Origin: Plecoglossus altivelis
Taxonomy: Eukaryota; Chordata; Actinopteri; Osmeriformes; Plecoglossidae
Direction: 5' to 3'
Length of the DNA: 64,000 nucleotides
Assembly: GCA_036571765.1 (NCBI GenBank)
Contig: BROE01000016.1
Span: 15,716,384-15,780,383 of the forward strand
Shown: positions 48,823 through 61,600 of the stretch, piece by piece
How positions within the stretch are numbered: the first letter of the stretch is position 1
How the letters are laid out: each line of letters begins with the position of its first letter
Notes under the pieces: generated by a model
The model's database searches: none
The model's input: only the letters and a program-made list of their open reading frames with translations
What the model was told of the DNA's origin: nothing
Made by a program: the position numbers and the translations under genes

Positions 48823-49062
48823 GCAAGAGGAGCGAGAGAGGCAGGAGGAGTGAGAGAGGCAGGAGGAGCGATGGAGGCAGGAGGAGGGAGAGAGACAGGA
48901 GGAGCGTGAGAGGCAGGAGAAGCGAAAGAGGTAGGAGGAGCGAGAGAGACAGGAGGAGCGAGAGAGGCAGGAGGAGTGATGGAGACAGGAGGAGCGTGAG
49001 AGGCAGGAGAAGCGAAAGAGGTAGGAGGAGCGAGAGAGGCAGGAGGAGCGAAAGGAGAGAAG
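48823..49062. repeat. 18-bp minisatellite (aggagcgagagaggcagg)
   Basis: About 13 units of 18 bp with variants (gatggag, gtgagag, gaaagagg, gagagac). A block of several units (gatggagacagg to gaaagaggtagg) occurs twice, showing higher-order duplication. The 18-bp period keeps frames open on both strands, which explains overlapping ORFs. Confidence 0.93.
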
Positions 49063-49099
49063 GCTTCTGCTTGAGTGAAGCGGAGTGCTTTAGAAAAAG

Positions 49100-52000
49100 A
49101 AGCAAAGGCCATGCTTACAAAAGTAAACTTTCCAGCGCGGCTGAACCACGAGCTACAGGCATGCGGTCGCGCGCACGCGAACTCGCTCACACCCGCTGTA
49201 TACCCACGGACAGGCGTGTTTCCTCCCACCACGGTTTTGGCCTTACAGGAGGAACATGACCTCACTATGAACCTTTATGAACCGATGTGAGTCCTCCAAG
49301 AAGATCCTTGGAGGAAAATGGATTCACTCCCTACCGTGCGTGCAACATTGTTTGCACCCATCTGCAAGGTCTGGTTGGACGCGACGAGAGACAGCTAGCG
49401 GTAGGAAGACGGTGACGACCGAGGACGCGAGATGGGAAAGATGGAGAAACGGAACGATAAATAGGAGAAAAAGCGAGATCAAATAATGGGATGTATCGGT
49501 GCAAAGGACATGTTACAGACGCAGCGTTTGCAAACATTTCCTGGTTTCAGTTTGAACAAGAGCCACGATGCTTGAGAGAGCTAGGACGAACAGGAGCTAG
49601 AATCATCCTCTGACAATGCCGTCCAATCTCACTTCAATAACACCGTCTAAATCAATCATCCCAAAGCCTGAGCAGGTGTCTCATGGATGGGTGTTAGTCT
49701 CCCTTTAAACCCCATTTTTAATGCAGCACAAGACAGCGATAAAGAGCACCTTCTACTTGGCAACATGACACAGTCATTTTTAAAACAGCTAATCAGAGTC
49801 TTGGAAAACAAGTCCTTGAGTATGCAAAGGACTGCAGCGCGTTGGATTGAACACATTACCCTGGGGAGCCCCAGATTAATGGGTTCTGCTAACTCCTCAA
49901 GAGAAGAAAACATGGTGTATTGTCCCAACACTTACTGGGGTGTCTAGAGGAAAACCAGACAATAATGGTTTTCATTTGGTAAAAACCCAACGAGTCAAGT
50001 TTCTCCATAAACAGATTGAAAGTTAATAATGGTCACAAACCACGTTCAAAACACTCAACTAAAAGTCAATTGACTTTGACTGGAGGTTGACTTCCCCTGG
50101 CTGAGTTGAAATACATAGTCGAGTCAAACCTACGTAGTCAAACCTAACAGGCATTAATCGCCCTGGTAACTGCCGAGTCACCGGCAGTTGTCTTGCTGCC
50201 AACACTGATGTCAGAAGACATTTCTGTCAACATACCTCGAATGAAATAGTCTGTTTTTTGGTTGCTGGAGTGAAAAATGAAAACGAGTAAGCCATGAATG
50301 TTGTCACATTCTGTCTGGATGCCAAAGAAATGGGTCACTGCAGTTCAAACTGAGGTTTTCCCATCCTTGGCTGCTAGACAGGCAAACAAATACACTCCTT
50401 GATATCCACAAAGAAAACAAGACAATTCATTTCACAGCCAAAGCGTCAAACAAACAGTCCGACTCTTTCCGACCAATTTAACTGGGTCTCTGGAGCGGGC
50501 TTGTGTTTTTGCATCCCGTGACACAGTCCCTTGTTATGTTCTGCTTTCCTTTCAAACATACAAAAGCAGCTTCTGCCTCGGCGAACTCGCACGAGGCGTC
50601 TCTCTGGGCGCGCTCAGGTCAGGTAGCACTTACGCATGGCGCAGGAATCAGGCAAATGGTTCATGCGCTCGCCATGCGTCTGCATGCAGCCAGCATATCA
50701 ACGAGAGCCTTTGTGTTTGCTTCAGAAGGACGGCAGACAACAGTGAGCCCGTGCTACCGCAGCCTTCTCTAGGTGGTTCTTCACGAACGAAAATCTACGG
50801 TCCCTTGAGGGACGGCAGGAATAAATGACATGAGACTGAAGAGTGCGAGGGTGGGAGACGGGAACGTAGAAGGACGAAATGGGTCGTTCAGTTTCCACAG
50901 CGGCCTGTTTTTGTTTCGCTTGAATCGATCGATGAACTCATATTCCGACCGGATAAGAGGAAGAACAAGGGGAAAGAGCTTCAACATCGCCTGTTGGCCT
51001 GTAGCATGACGTGTCACATGACGTGTCACATGACACGACCAGCAGGAAGTAGCACAGCTTGACCAACTTAGGACGGACGTTTATCTACCCATATTAACAG
51101 GGAACGGTGACCTTATCAGACAGCATCTGGCTCGGACTGCAGAAAAAGCCATTGGTGTTTATCATTCATCTTTACAGAGCAGAAGCAGATGTAGCTAAAG
51201 GAGATGACAGAAAAACGGAACGTTCGCTATAAATGGAGTAAAAGTCTCTCTCAGGGGTGAAATAGCGAGCACTTACTTTTGGCTTGGCTTGAGATTTCCA
51301 GCTAATGGCTTTCGGTTGTGGCAAGGCGCTACTGTGTGGTGAGACTGCCAGTGTTAAGACAGGAAAAGATCATTAATAACAATGGCAGACACAGCATCTA
51401 TCTTCACCTAGAGGCCTCGTGCTATGTAGACCATTCAAGAATTTGCTGCTCCCTAGAACGTACACATGGGCATATTTGTCGATTCCCTCTGATGGGCGAC
51501 CGACTTGAATCAGGCAAATCAGGGACAGGCCAGGATTCCATCGCTGTTTCTTTCTAGAATGTGGAGTGTTCCGAGGCACCAAACGGCGACCCCTTTCTGC
51601 TCCATCTCCACTCACACTCCCACATGCCTCAAAGTAGGCCATCCTTTGTTTAGCCTAGCCTCTGTCTCCTTCCAGACACAGGCAGCCCACTGCAAGAGGT
51701 TGGGACGGATCCGTTCGGATTAAAACTGCGTTAGGGTGAAAAGTTGACAGTCCTGCCATTTAGTTTCGGGGTGGGGGGAGTGGGGGGGGGTGCGAGGGGA
51801 AACAGGGCTGTCCAACGTCACTCGGCTTCGGCTGGTGTGCTGTGACATGTCCCTGGCAGAGCGTCTCCCCTTGTCGCCCAGGGCCCGCCTATGGGAGATC
51901 CAGACTGAGGGGCTTTGCTTCAGCCGCATGTGACAAATGGTTTGACAAAAAGAGTCCTCGTTTGAGGAAAAGCACATTCCACATCCAGTCCTCTGTAACG

Positions 52001-52330
52001 CCTCCCACGGCAGCTGTTAGATATCTGGCCTATCCATCGTGTTCATTCACCAGCGGATGGTCACAATCTCTATCTAGGTACCAATCGGACGCTTAATGCA
52101 TGTAGGATCACGGTATCTTATCCTGTCAAGACCCGCAGGCGTATTTGTTTGCTGTCAGTGACTATCTACCTTCTCTCCTTGCCTACTGTGTTTTCTTGTT
52201 TACACTGTCACACACTGAATCTGGCTATTTATATACTGTCAAATAGCTGTCCCCGCAGGACAGAACCACAGCTCTGCATTTTGCTAAATCGATTGCACAA
52301 TGATAGGGAGGGAGAATAGAGAGTGACAGA
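49100..52330. other. Mostly unique intronic sequence
   Basis: No recognised gene or transposon. It contains a G-rich patch at about 51767-51790 and a short TGACGTGTCACA tandem near 51005. Confidence 0.5.
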
Positions 52331-52335
52331 AAGAA

Positions 52336-52420
52336 ACAAGATGTGTCTGTGTGTGTGTGTGTGTCTGTGTGTGTGTGAGTATGAGAGAGTCTGTAAGAGG
52401 GAGAGAGAGAGAAGGTGTGA
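52336..52420. repeat. (GT)n followed by (GA)n
   Basis: Compound microsatellite: tgtgtctgtgtgtgtgtgtg then gagagagagagaag. Confidence 0.85.
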
Positions 52421-52655
52421 AAGGGAAAGAGATGATAATAATACATAATACATTACCATCTGGTAGTGGATGAAGGGATATAGGTAATGAAAAGATGCAA
52501 ACCAAGAAAAGAATGTGAAGAGACGAGGAGAGGGAGAAGGGAGAGAAAACACATCCGGGAAGAAGGATTCAGAAAGACAACAGATGGCTGGTCAGGAAAA
52601 AATGAAAGGATACGCAGAAAGATAAGGAAATGAGAGAGATGATGACAAAGGGTTC

Positions 52656-52931
52656 AAGACGAAGGGAGGCAGAGAGGGAGGGAGGCAGAGAGGGAGGCAG
52701 AGAGGGAGGGAGGCAGCGAGAGAGGGAGGCAGAGAGAGGGAGAAAAAGAGGGAGGCAGAGAGAGAGGGAGGGAGGCAGACAGGCATGTAGAGAGAAAGAG
52801 GGAGGCAGAGAAAAAGGGAGGCAGAGAGGGAGGGAGGCAGCGAGAGAGGGAGGCAGGGAGGGAGAGAAAGAGGGAGGCAGAGAGAGAGGGAGGCAGAGAG
52901 GGAGAGAAAGAGGGAGGCAGAGAGGGGGTGA
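52656..52931. repeat. GA-rich minisatellite (gagggaggcagagagggagg)
   Basis: Degenerate units of gagggaggcagaga (8-22 bp periodicity). Variants with gcagcgaga and gagaaaga recur in blocks. Confidence 0.92.
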
Positions 52932-53260
52932 TGGATAGTGTGTCTGGAACATCAATATGCAGCCTGTACGCTTCTTTTCTTGTGACCTCTACCCTTCCCT
53001 ACCCACATGAACATCATACTGCTAACCAGCACCACACTAATGATGGGCCCTGTATGGAGAAAAACACTGTGTGTGGGTGTGGGTGTGCGTGGGCGCATGC
53101 ATGCATGCGTGTGTGTGATAGATAGGAGAGAGGAGGATGGTTACAGAGAGAAAGTTGTGAGAGAGGAAAAGACTGACGTGAGTGAAATCCTAACTCCAGC
53201 AGAGCGGTGAGATGGCTGCACTCTGGGCCATACGTCCTTGTTAGATATCCTGCTGCTGCC

Positions 53261-53434
53261 ACACACATCAGCAGAAACACACACACAGCAGAAGCACACA
53301 CACAAATCTGCAGAAACACACTCACTCCAGCAGAAACACACACAAATCAGCGGAAACACACACACTCCAGCAGAAACACACGCACATCAGCGGAAACACA
53401 CACTCTCCAGCAGGAACGCACACAAAGATGGACC
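53261..53434. repeat. 22-24-bp minisatellite (cagcagaaacacacacaaat)
   Basis: About seven units alternating ctccagcagaaacacacaca with atcagcggaaacacaca, so the effective higher-order unit is a pair of about 46 bp. Confidence 0.9.
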
Positions 53435-53536
53435 AAGAAAAGAAGGCTGGAGATATAAGGCAATTTAATACACACTCACACAGATGGAAATGAGAAACAA
53501 GACTGGAGGTATATTAGACAATCCTACGGATACACA

Positions 53537-53570
53537 CACACACACACACACGCACACACACACACTCCAG
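53537..53570. repeat. (CA)n microsatellite
   Basis: Short CA run with one cg interruption; a CT-rich run follows at about 53710-53800. Confidence 0.88.
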
Positions 53571-55119
53571 ATGGAGGGAAACAGATGTGCAGAGTAAGTT
53601 AGCTGTGGGGGATTGTGTGTGAAGACTCGGAAACACCTTTGCATCAGACAAGATCTACATAATAAGAGAAAAAAGTCTGACAAAATATGATACCAAAATA
53701 GGCAAGTTCTCTCTCTGTCTCCCTTAGTTCCTTTCTTTCTCCCTCTCTCTCTCTCTCTCTCTCCTTCTTTCTCCTTCTCTCTCTCTCACACACAAACACA
53801 CACAGCTGTGACAACTGTGACAGCTGGCTTGGTGAGGACGGAGAGCGGCGTGGTTGTAAGCGTGGGCGGGGCTGCCACCAGCAGACAGAGTATCGTGTTT
53901 CCTCTCCTCCCCGGTCACTGACAAGACCAGACCTTTTCATTTGTGGCGGCCAAAACAAATGCCTAGAGACAGGAAATTATAATGAACTGCCGTCAACGAC
54001 TGAATAGAAACTAACCCAGCACTTCTCATGCATCTCCACTGTTATTACATTGTGGAACATCTAAGAACTGTCATAGGGTGTAGAACGCTTACAGGAAGAG
54101 AGCGAGATTTGTCCAAACAGTGAACCATTAGTTAATGTGCTTGGCTGTGCTTGCTTCGATAAATGAAAGGATGACAGGAAATGTCTGTGCTTCCATCGTT
54201 AATCTAAAAGGGAGCTCTCCTGTGAAAGACGTTATGCGTTGGGGTTGGCCAAATAGATATTGAATGGAGTGGTGCAATAACACCACGGCCATTTTGATCT
54301 TGTAAACAATTCCCTTATTTACGAGGCCAACGAGAGGTGTGAAAGGTACTGTAAACACGTCATCCGGTGTAAACAGGATGAAAGCAGTGGCATTGCCATG
54401 TCACTCCCCAACACCACCCCCCAACCCAGGAAGAGGCACGTGGGCAGACTTCAAAAAGGTCCAGACGCACCATGACTAAGGAGGAGCGGAGACAGACGAA
54501 CAATGTGTGATTCAACGTTTCAAAGGTGATTATTTTGCGAAAGAAGAGCGAGTGTTTAGAGGAGGGTCGTTGGGAAGCAGCACCATGGTAAGGTCTCCTG
54601 CTGAGAAATTCTTATTGCTTGTTTCAAAAACAGACAGAAAGAGCCCTTCTGTGTTCTGAGTGAATTTCGCCAAACTTGTGTTGGTCTCTGAGCCTTAACG
54701 CTTCACACCTGTCAAAGAGGAACAGAAAAAGTAGTGAGTGATGCAGAGAGGCTAGCAGGGAGTGGAGTGTGTAAGCAGAGGAGGATGACAGGCTCCAGAC
54801 AGGCACTGAGTTAGGGCGGTAGACGACTCTGGGAGTGTTCTTTGATGTGGCGAGGATCGTAGATGCTGACGGTAATGAGAAGGTTCAAGGCTCTGATTCT
54901 TCATCAAAACGTCTGAAAACACGACTTGACTTTGCTGACGGCTCGCCAGGGGGTAAGCTCTCACCAAGCCCAGGCCCAAACCCCGGCTCTGTTGCCACAC
55001 CTTCGCAGATCATTTAAACAGCAACAGCACATTAGCCTAATAGGTGCGAAACCCAGGCGAGTGTGAATGGTTTTGTAATCTGCAAAGGCTACGGAAGCTT
55101 AAGCCAGTTTGAGAGGGTT

Positions 55120-55525
55120 GTGTGTGAGTGTGCGCGTGCCTAAGTAGTGAGTGGGCAAGTGTGTGAGCGTGTTTTGGCGATTGTAGGCATGTGAGGTTGT
55201 GTGTGAGGTGTGTGTGAATACAGCCAATGACTGTGTGAGGATGCGAGCGTGTGAGGATGTGTGTGAATACAGCCAGTGACCGTGTGAGGCTGAGTGTGTG
55301 AGGTTGTGTGTGAATACAGCCAGTGACTGTGTGAGGTTGAGTGTGTGAGGTTGTGTGTGAGTACAGCCAGTGACTGTGTGAGGATGCGAGCGTGTAAGGT
55401 TTTGTGTGTGAGGTTGTGAGCGTTTGAGGTTGAGTGTGTGAGGTTGAGTGTGAGTACAGCCAGTGACTGTGAGGATGCCAGCATGTGAAGTTGAGTGTGC
55501 GAGGTTGTGCATGAGTACAGGTTGC
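55120..55525. repeat. 47-bp minisatellite (cagccagtgactgtgtgagg)
   Basis: The marker cagcca/ccagtgac recurs at about 55221, 55270, 55317, 55364 and 55457 (periods 49, 47, 47 and 93). Between markers are gttgtgtgtga and gatgcgagcgtg blocks. Confidence 0.92.
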
Positions 55526-56186
55526 GAGGCTGCAAGTGTGCGAGGTCGTCATCCACAGATGTAGGGGGGGAACCTTAACCCAAAGGCTCTCACGCACAAT
55601 CAGACAGGACGGAGGGCCAGCAGCAATCAAGCGTGGAGTGATTGACAGCCTTGTCGCCATCACAACCTTGAGCGGAGGGCAGAGGAAACCATCGAAGAGC
55701 TGAGAGTGGGTAGGGAGACCGCTGAAGAACCGTCTCATCTCAGAGCCAGGTAGCTCTGGGACACCCTTGATGTCTCATATGTAATTCTCGTCTTGTTCCT
55801 GTAAATTGACTTTACACAAACCGAAAGGCACAATTTTCTTTCTGAGTCAGTGCGGCCACAGCAACTACTAGGAGGGCAGCCATTAGATTTGATGACAGCG
55901 ATGTCACTGGTGTGTTCAACTGGTGAGAAGAGGGCTCACTCATCTTATCTGACAGGCTAATCAACATGGACGCACAAAGCAAGATCAAAACACACGGTGC
56001 TTCACAGATGAAAGACACCTCTACTCGAATCAAGACGCCTCTAATGAGTCTCTCTCCCGGCTCTCTGCATCTCTCCCTACACTCTCTCCACTGTCTGACA
56101 GTCATCAGGCTCGTCCTTGCTCTCAATCCACCAGGTTCCCGTCCACTGTCTCTTTATCGTCACTTTCACTTTGCAGCCGTTGTCCC

Positions 56187-56190
<4 letters not shown>

Positions 56191-56252
<62 letters not shown>

Positions 56253-56302
56253 CTCTCTCTCTCTGTGTGTCTCTCTCTCTCCCTCTCTCTTGCTCTCTCT
56301 CT

Positions 56303-56342
<40 letters not shown>

Positions 56343-56378
56343 GCGTGTGTGTGTGTGTCTCTCTCTCTCCTCACTCAC
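56191..56378. repeat. (CT)n microsatellite with gtgtgt and tgctc interruptions
   Basis: Pure (CT)n from about 56191 to 56249, then CT runs broken by ttgctctc, tgtgtgtc and gcgtgtgtgtg. Confidence 0.92.
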
Positions 56379-57299
56379 ACCCCACTATGTCCTTCTCTTC
56401 TAGATAGGTGGATGTAGAACCAGATGTTGAATGTCAGCAGACGAGATCATTTTCAGCACCTGGATCAAAGCTCACGTCAGAGCCTTTTCAATTTCATGTT
56501 AGCGGCCCACATTGATCCCCATCAAACACCGAGGAGAGACCATTGATCTCCCTGTGCTGAAGATAGTACAGGATAATGGGGGTTCAAGGAAAAGCATCAT
56601 CATTTCCAGTGCCAGATGCATGGCAAGGTTGTTATTGACGCATGTTATTGACATGGTCATCGACCAACACTGTCCATCACGCTGAGTTTTTTTCTGTGGT
56701 AAAATGTTTACTTATAAGTGACCAATCTCTGAAAAGACGCAGATGGTGTGTGAGTGTGTTGTAACAGTTTAGTTGGGTTGCTATAATGATATACTGAATG
56801 TGGTCAGTTGTCTGGAAAAGTCCAAACTCCAAACCTGACATCCGAGTGTAGAAAGACCCTCATTATGTTGTCAAAACAATCATGTCGGCACAATCCCAGA
56901 ACTGGTTGGATTTCCTCTTTTCAGATTGAACAAATAATGATGGACATTTAACCTGCTCCTCTGTCTCTACATGAGCATTGTCAAATTTAAAGGGAATTGT
57001 GGGAATTGTCAAAACGCCCAAAACTGCTCCTGAGAAGCTGTTCTTGGTACAGCTAACGTTGAACTGATTCAGCAGGTGGTATTTTACCATTTTATCTGGA
57101 AAACACATTAAAAGTAATGAAAGTGGCTCGTTGTTAGATCATGCTGGATTTGTAACATTGGAGCAGGCTTTTACAGGTGCTTGGAGGTGAGAGGGTGCTC
57201 ATAATGACGGTGTTTTATTACAGGGTTCTCACAGGATACCTACAACACAAAGATGTACATTTACTTAGAAGTGTAAATGTACTGACAGAATGAGGCATG

Positions 57300-57371
57300 A
57301 TGGATGGATGTTTGGACCAACAAATGAATGGATAGATGAAAGGATAGATGAATGGATGGATAAATGGATGG
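57300..57371. repeat. (GGAT/GAAT)n tetranucleotide repeat
   Basis: Degenerate atggatgaatggatagatga units. Confidence 0.85.
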
Positions 57372-57927
57372 TCAGGGTGATAGAAAAACAACCAAGATGT
57401 AAACTCTAATAAACGTGGACGTTCTCATCACATAAATGATTTGTCTGTGAGGTTGAGTTCGGTGAGCTCTGAGCATTAGACTTACAGTCAACATCCCACA
57501 CACGCCATGCCTGATATAGCCCGTGTCTAGCAGCAGAAAGGGAAACTCAACACTGGCACTGACCGCAAGACTTACAGACTGACCCAAAGAAAAACACAAT
57601 TTGATCCTAATTGGAGTTCTGTAATGTAGAGATGCAGCATGTGAACGAAAAAGCAACAGGCAGCACATCCTAAAGTGTATTAAGCAGACACGAGGAGGGG
57701 TGAAAGAGGGCGTGAGAACAGGGGGGCAGGCAGGGGCTGTTACACATAAGCTACATGAAGCAGGGACACACACACACACAAAATCTCTATTTTGAAAAAT
57801 GTTTCAAAAAGGGCACAAGGGATTCAAACAAGGCGCAATAACAGCCTAAAGTACTGTCTGTTCCAGGGCCCAAGACAGCTGCTGATCCTGAGGTGATTAG
57901 AAAGATGACGACACATTACATCCTTCT

Positions 57928-57994
57928 GTCATCAGGTAAAGATGACAGATGTCATCAGGTAAAGATGACAGATGTCATCAGGTAAACATGTAGA
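57928..57994. repeat. 24-bp tandem repeat, three copies
   Basis: Three copies of gtcatcaggtaaagatgacag-type units, 24 bp apart, the last slightly diverged (aaacatg). Confidence 0.88.
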
Positions 57995-58593
57995 CTACAT
58001 GTTAACTTTTTTTTAATTATGGAGGAAGTGACTGTCTTTAAGGAGACTGAGATGAACCGAGAAGGAATCCATTTGAAAAGCCCCAAGTTCACTGGTGGCT
58101 AGCTAATAGGCTTGCGAGTTCTGATGGGCTAAGAATCCTGCACAAAATCTTCAATGATTAAATTTTTGTCAATACAGATTCTACAAAATTTGATCATTCC
58201 TTAACCTTACAGAAACCATGAGCACCATATTGTAATTATTTCTGATTTACCAACACTATTGAGAGAAGGAAAAATACTTTCCCCTACCTTTGGAGGGGTC
58301 ACAATGCCATTGGTTGATTATTTATATTATTTTCGTATGTTATGATTAAAATAACCAAAAGGGGTCTCAATGCATATTAATATTGTAAAGTTCATTGCTA
58401 ACAGGAAACTGCAACCGTTTGTCTACGAAAGCTGCCATCTTTCCCGACAGTAAACAAGTACACTGTGTCAACACAATGTCATGTCTCCAAATCGTTCTGT
58501 GTAGTTTTCTTCTAAGACAGGCCCAGGACAGTCCCTGATGAATAGTAAGTCCACCCAGCTTTAAAGACTCTTTCCTGCCATGATAACAGGTTT

Positions 58594-58640
58594 TGGGCAG
58601 TCAGTCTGTCAGTCTGTCAGTCTGTCAGTCAGTCTGTCAC
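58594..58640. repeat. (CAGTCTGT)n repeat
   Basis: Five to six units of cagtctgt with one four-base slip (cagtcagtctgt). Confidence 0.9.
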
Positions 58641-61600
58641 GATAGGAGCCAGTCCTTCTGCGTTTGATTATTCACATCAGTACACATTGGAACTAAGCCA
58701 TTTCAAGGTGTTTCAGTATATGTAAATATTACCTTTCAAATCAAGCCTCACATGCATTTTGTCTTAAGTGTTCTCCTATTAAAAGCTTTTCTGTTTAGTT
58801 ATGCCAAATGGGCGACCATTCAACCGAAAGGAAGTTATTAACTATTTCGACACCAGAGGTTCAAAATAAGTCAAACTCAAAACGGTTTTCGTAATGTACA
58901 ATTTTTTCCCCGACAAGGCCATTTATATCCTTGTACAGTTTTCAGCACATAAAGAAGTGCCAGTAGCTGTCAGGGGTAAACTGTGTCGTGTAAAATGTGT
59001 TACGCTTAACTCTTGTAGCCTACGTCGTTACATGACACCAATTACATGTCACAGCCATCTCAACGTCCAAAAATAAGGAGCTCTTTTCAGTCACACATCG
59101 TTGCTTCTCCGATAATATCACCAACGTACACATGAAGGCCTGCGGGTCACACAGTTCCATCACTCCAGTTTGTACCCTGAAATTATATCTTGGAATGTGG
59201 AATCGAGTCTAATTGAGGTCCTATATTCTTATAATAATTTTCAGTTATCAGACCGGAGTTAATTAAAGGACCTACATGCGCAAATTTTGAAGGGGTAACA
59301 AGAGAAAAATAGCAGTGGCCGAGCAAAGTGGCAAGCAGTTTAAATAATTTCGCCCACCAGCCAGGAAGGCACTCTCCTCACCTCTTACTCGTTTCATAAA
59401 AGAGTCGGAGATCCATAATAGGCATTCATTTAGCCGTTTGACTCTAAAAAGCCATTGACTGTGAATGCCCTGCAGGCTATGGAGTGACTTTGTTCCGCAC
59501 CAAAATGAGAGTCTTAAATTAATTCTAATGCAATTACAGTTTAATCTAGTCACACAATTACACATTCTCCATATAGGTTGAGGAGCTTCGGTCTAACCCT
59601 CCTGTTCACAACACCACAAAGATATGCAAAACCATGAAAATTGACATTTCACCATCAGCTCCCCCGAGTAAATTATGAATTTCTGAAGTTTAACTACACC
59701 GTTTCCATTTCGATCTGGCCTGATACTGAATGACAAAAGGATGATTCTCAACGTCGACCACTTTCTGTGGACATCCGATGTCGAGTTAGAGTGGCTGCCT
59801 GCCTGTGGAACAACACTCATTGGTAAACGCATCACTATGCTGACAACACCACCCAGGGGTCGAAGGGGGAGGAGGGGGGGAGGGAGGAGTAAAAGGGCTC
59901 CTTTAAAGGTCAACCACTGCAGATTAGACAAATAGGCAGACCATTATAGCCCCAACAAGACTTCTTTTTTTCCCCTCGTGCCCTGCCAATAATGACTCTG
60001 CAGAGTGCAAAAGGACAGCTACAGGTTATTAACCATATCATTAATCCCAACACCCAACTTTATGTGAACTTTGAACATGTGAACAGAGACGGCCGGTTAA
60101 TTGCAGATCGAACTTCAAGGTTCTCGATGTTCTGTAACGGAGAGCGGACGAGCTAAAAGGACACGTCTGCTAGTCGATTTGATTCAAGAAAGACAATTCA
60201 AACAACGCAAGAAAGGTAACATGACATCCATTAACTGACGTAAAAAGGACTTTCTCAGATGCCTTTATGAGGCTTTTAGAGACTTCATAACACGAATAGT
60301 ATGAATAAGAATGAGTATCTCTGTGGAGACCAGATTCATCATCTTGATTCTTCATGTATGGTCTCCACCCTCCACCCCCCCGACACATCTAAAGCCTGAA
60401 ATTGAACTTTGACTTACTGTACTTCAAGGCTCATCTCTAGAGAGCCATTTCCCTGGGAGGGAAATTTCATCTGGTGCCAATCAAATACTGCCATTCAGAG
60501 TTTGAATGGCAGTAGTGCTCCGATGATGTGTCACATTAATATTGAAATCTATAATTTCACCACCCTCAACCTGATATGCACACACGCACACTTCAACCTC
60601 ACACCAGCACGCACTCACGTTTAATCAAATTGCAGGTCTTTGCCCAGGCAAATCTCTTGCCATTAATCTCCTCCTCTGCGTCTTTTGACTTCTATGGCAT
60701 GTTGCTGCTGATGTACTGTGGAGGAATAGGAGCGGGTGGACATTAAAGAACCGTTGCAGCGTTGATATACGGCTCTATCTCCTCCAGGACAGCATCAGAG
60801 CCCTCCTTCCATCTGCCTCTGCTCAGGGAAGGACAGCGGGTCAAATGACCCGGACTTTAATCCCCTCCATCAGGTAGGTCCATTGGTTCAATGGCTGACA
60901 GCAATCGGCTATGAACACATAAACAGTATATGGGATGTGTGTAACTTTTCTCCCAAAGTATTTTTAAAACCTTTGTAAACTTTCTTTCTGCTGCTTGTGT
61001 TGAATCTAAAGACAGATATTACACAAGTGTTGTTTGACAGGTTAACAAGCCCCTTGGCAGGTAAACTAACGATTTGTTTCCGGAATACAACTTCTCAATC
61101 TGGTCTCCCTGTTGGTCTCCCTCTGTCCAGGAGTTTGTCGATATCATCATAGAGGAGATGAACCATTAAGGAAACCCCCATCTTTGTTCTTTTGAGTAGT
61201 TGGTACAAGAGATTAATAGAGGGGTTTAGAAATCGACCAGCTGAAAGCATTTTTTGATGAGGGCAAAACAATAGTGTGGTTCGTTCTGTTTGAGCGGGAA
61301 TTCTTTTCAACTCTCTCTGCCTGCTCCTCCCCCTCTCCCTCTGGAGACACCTTTATTTGATCAGTATGGAAATACGCCAAACAGCATCCTTTCATCTGCC
61401 CCCCGTAAAAAAGAAGTGTGGGACAGGTTGGTGAAAGTCGAAAGCCAATCCGAGGACAATAGACAACGAGTGGCCCGCCCCCCTCCTTACTCCCTTTGCC
61501 ACTCATCACCCCCCCCCCACCATCTCTCTCATTCTCCAGACCAATAAAGACACAGGAGTGTTGTGGCTATCTGTAATTCCAATTACAATAGGCCTGTAAT

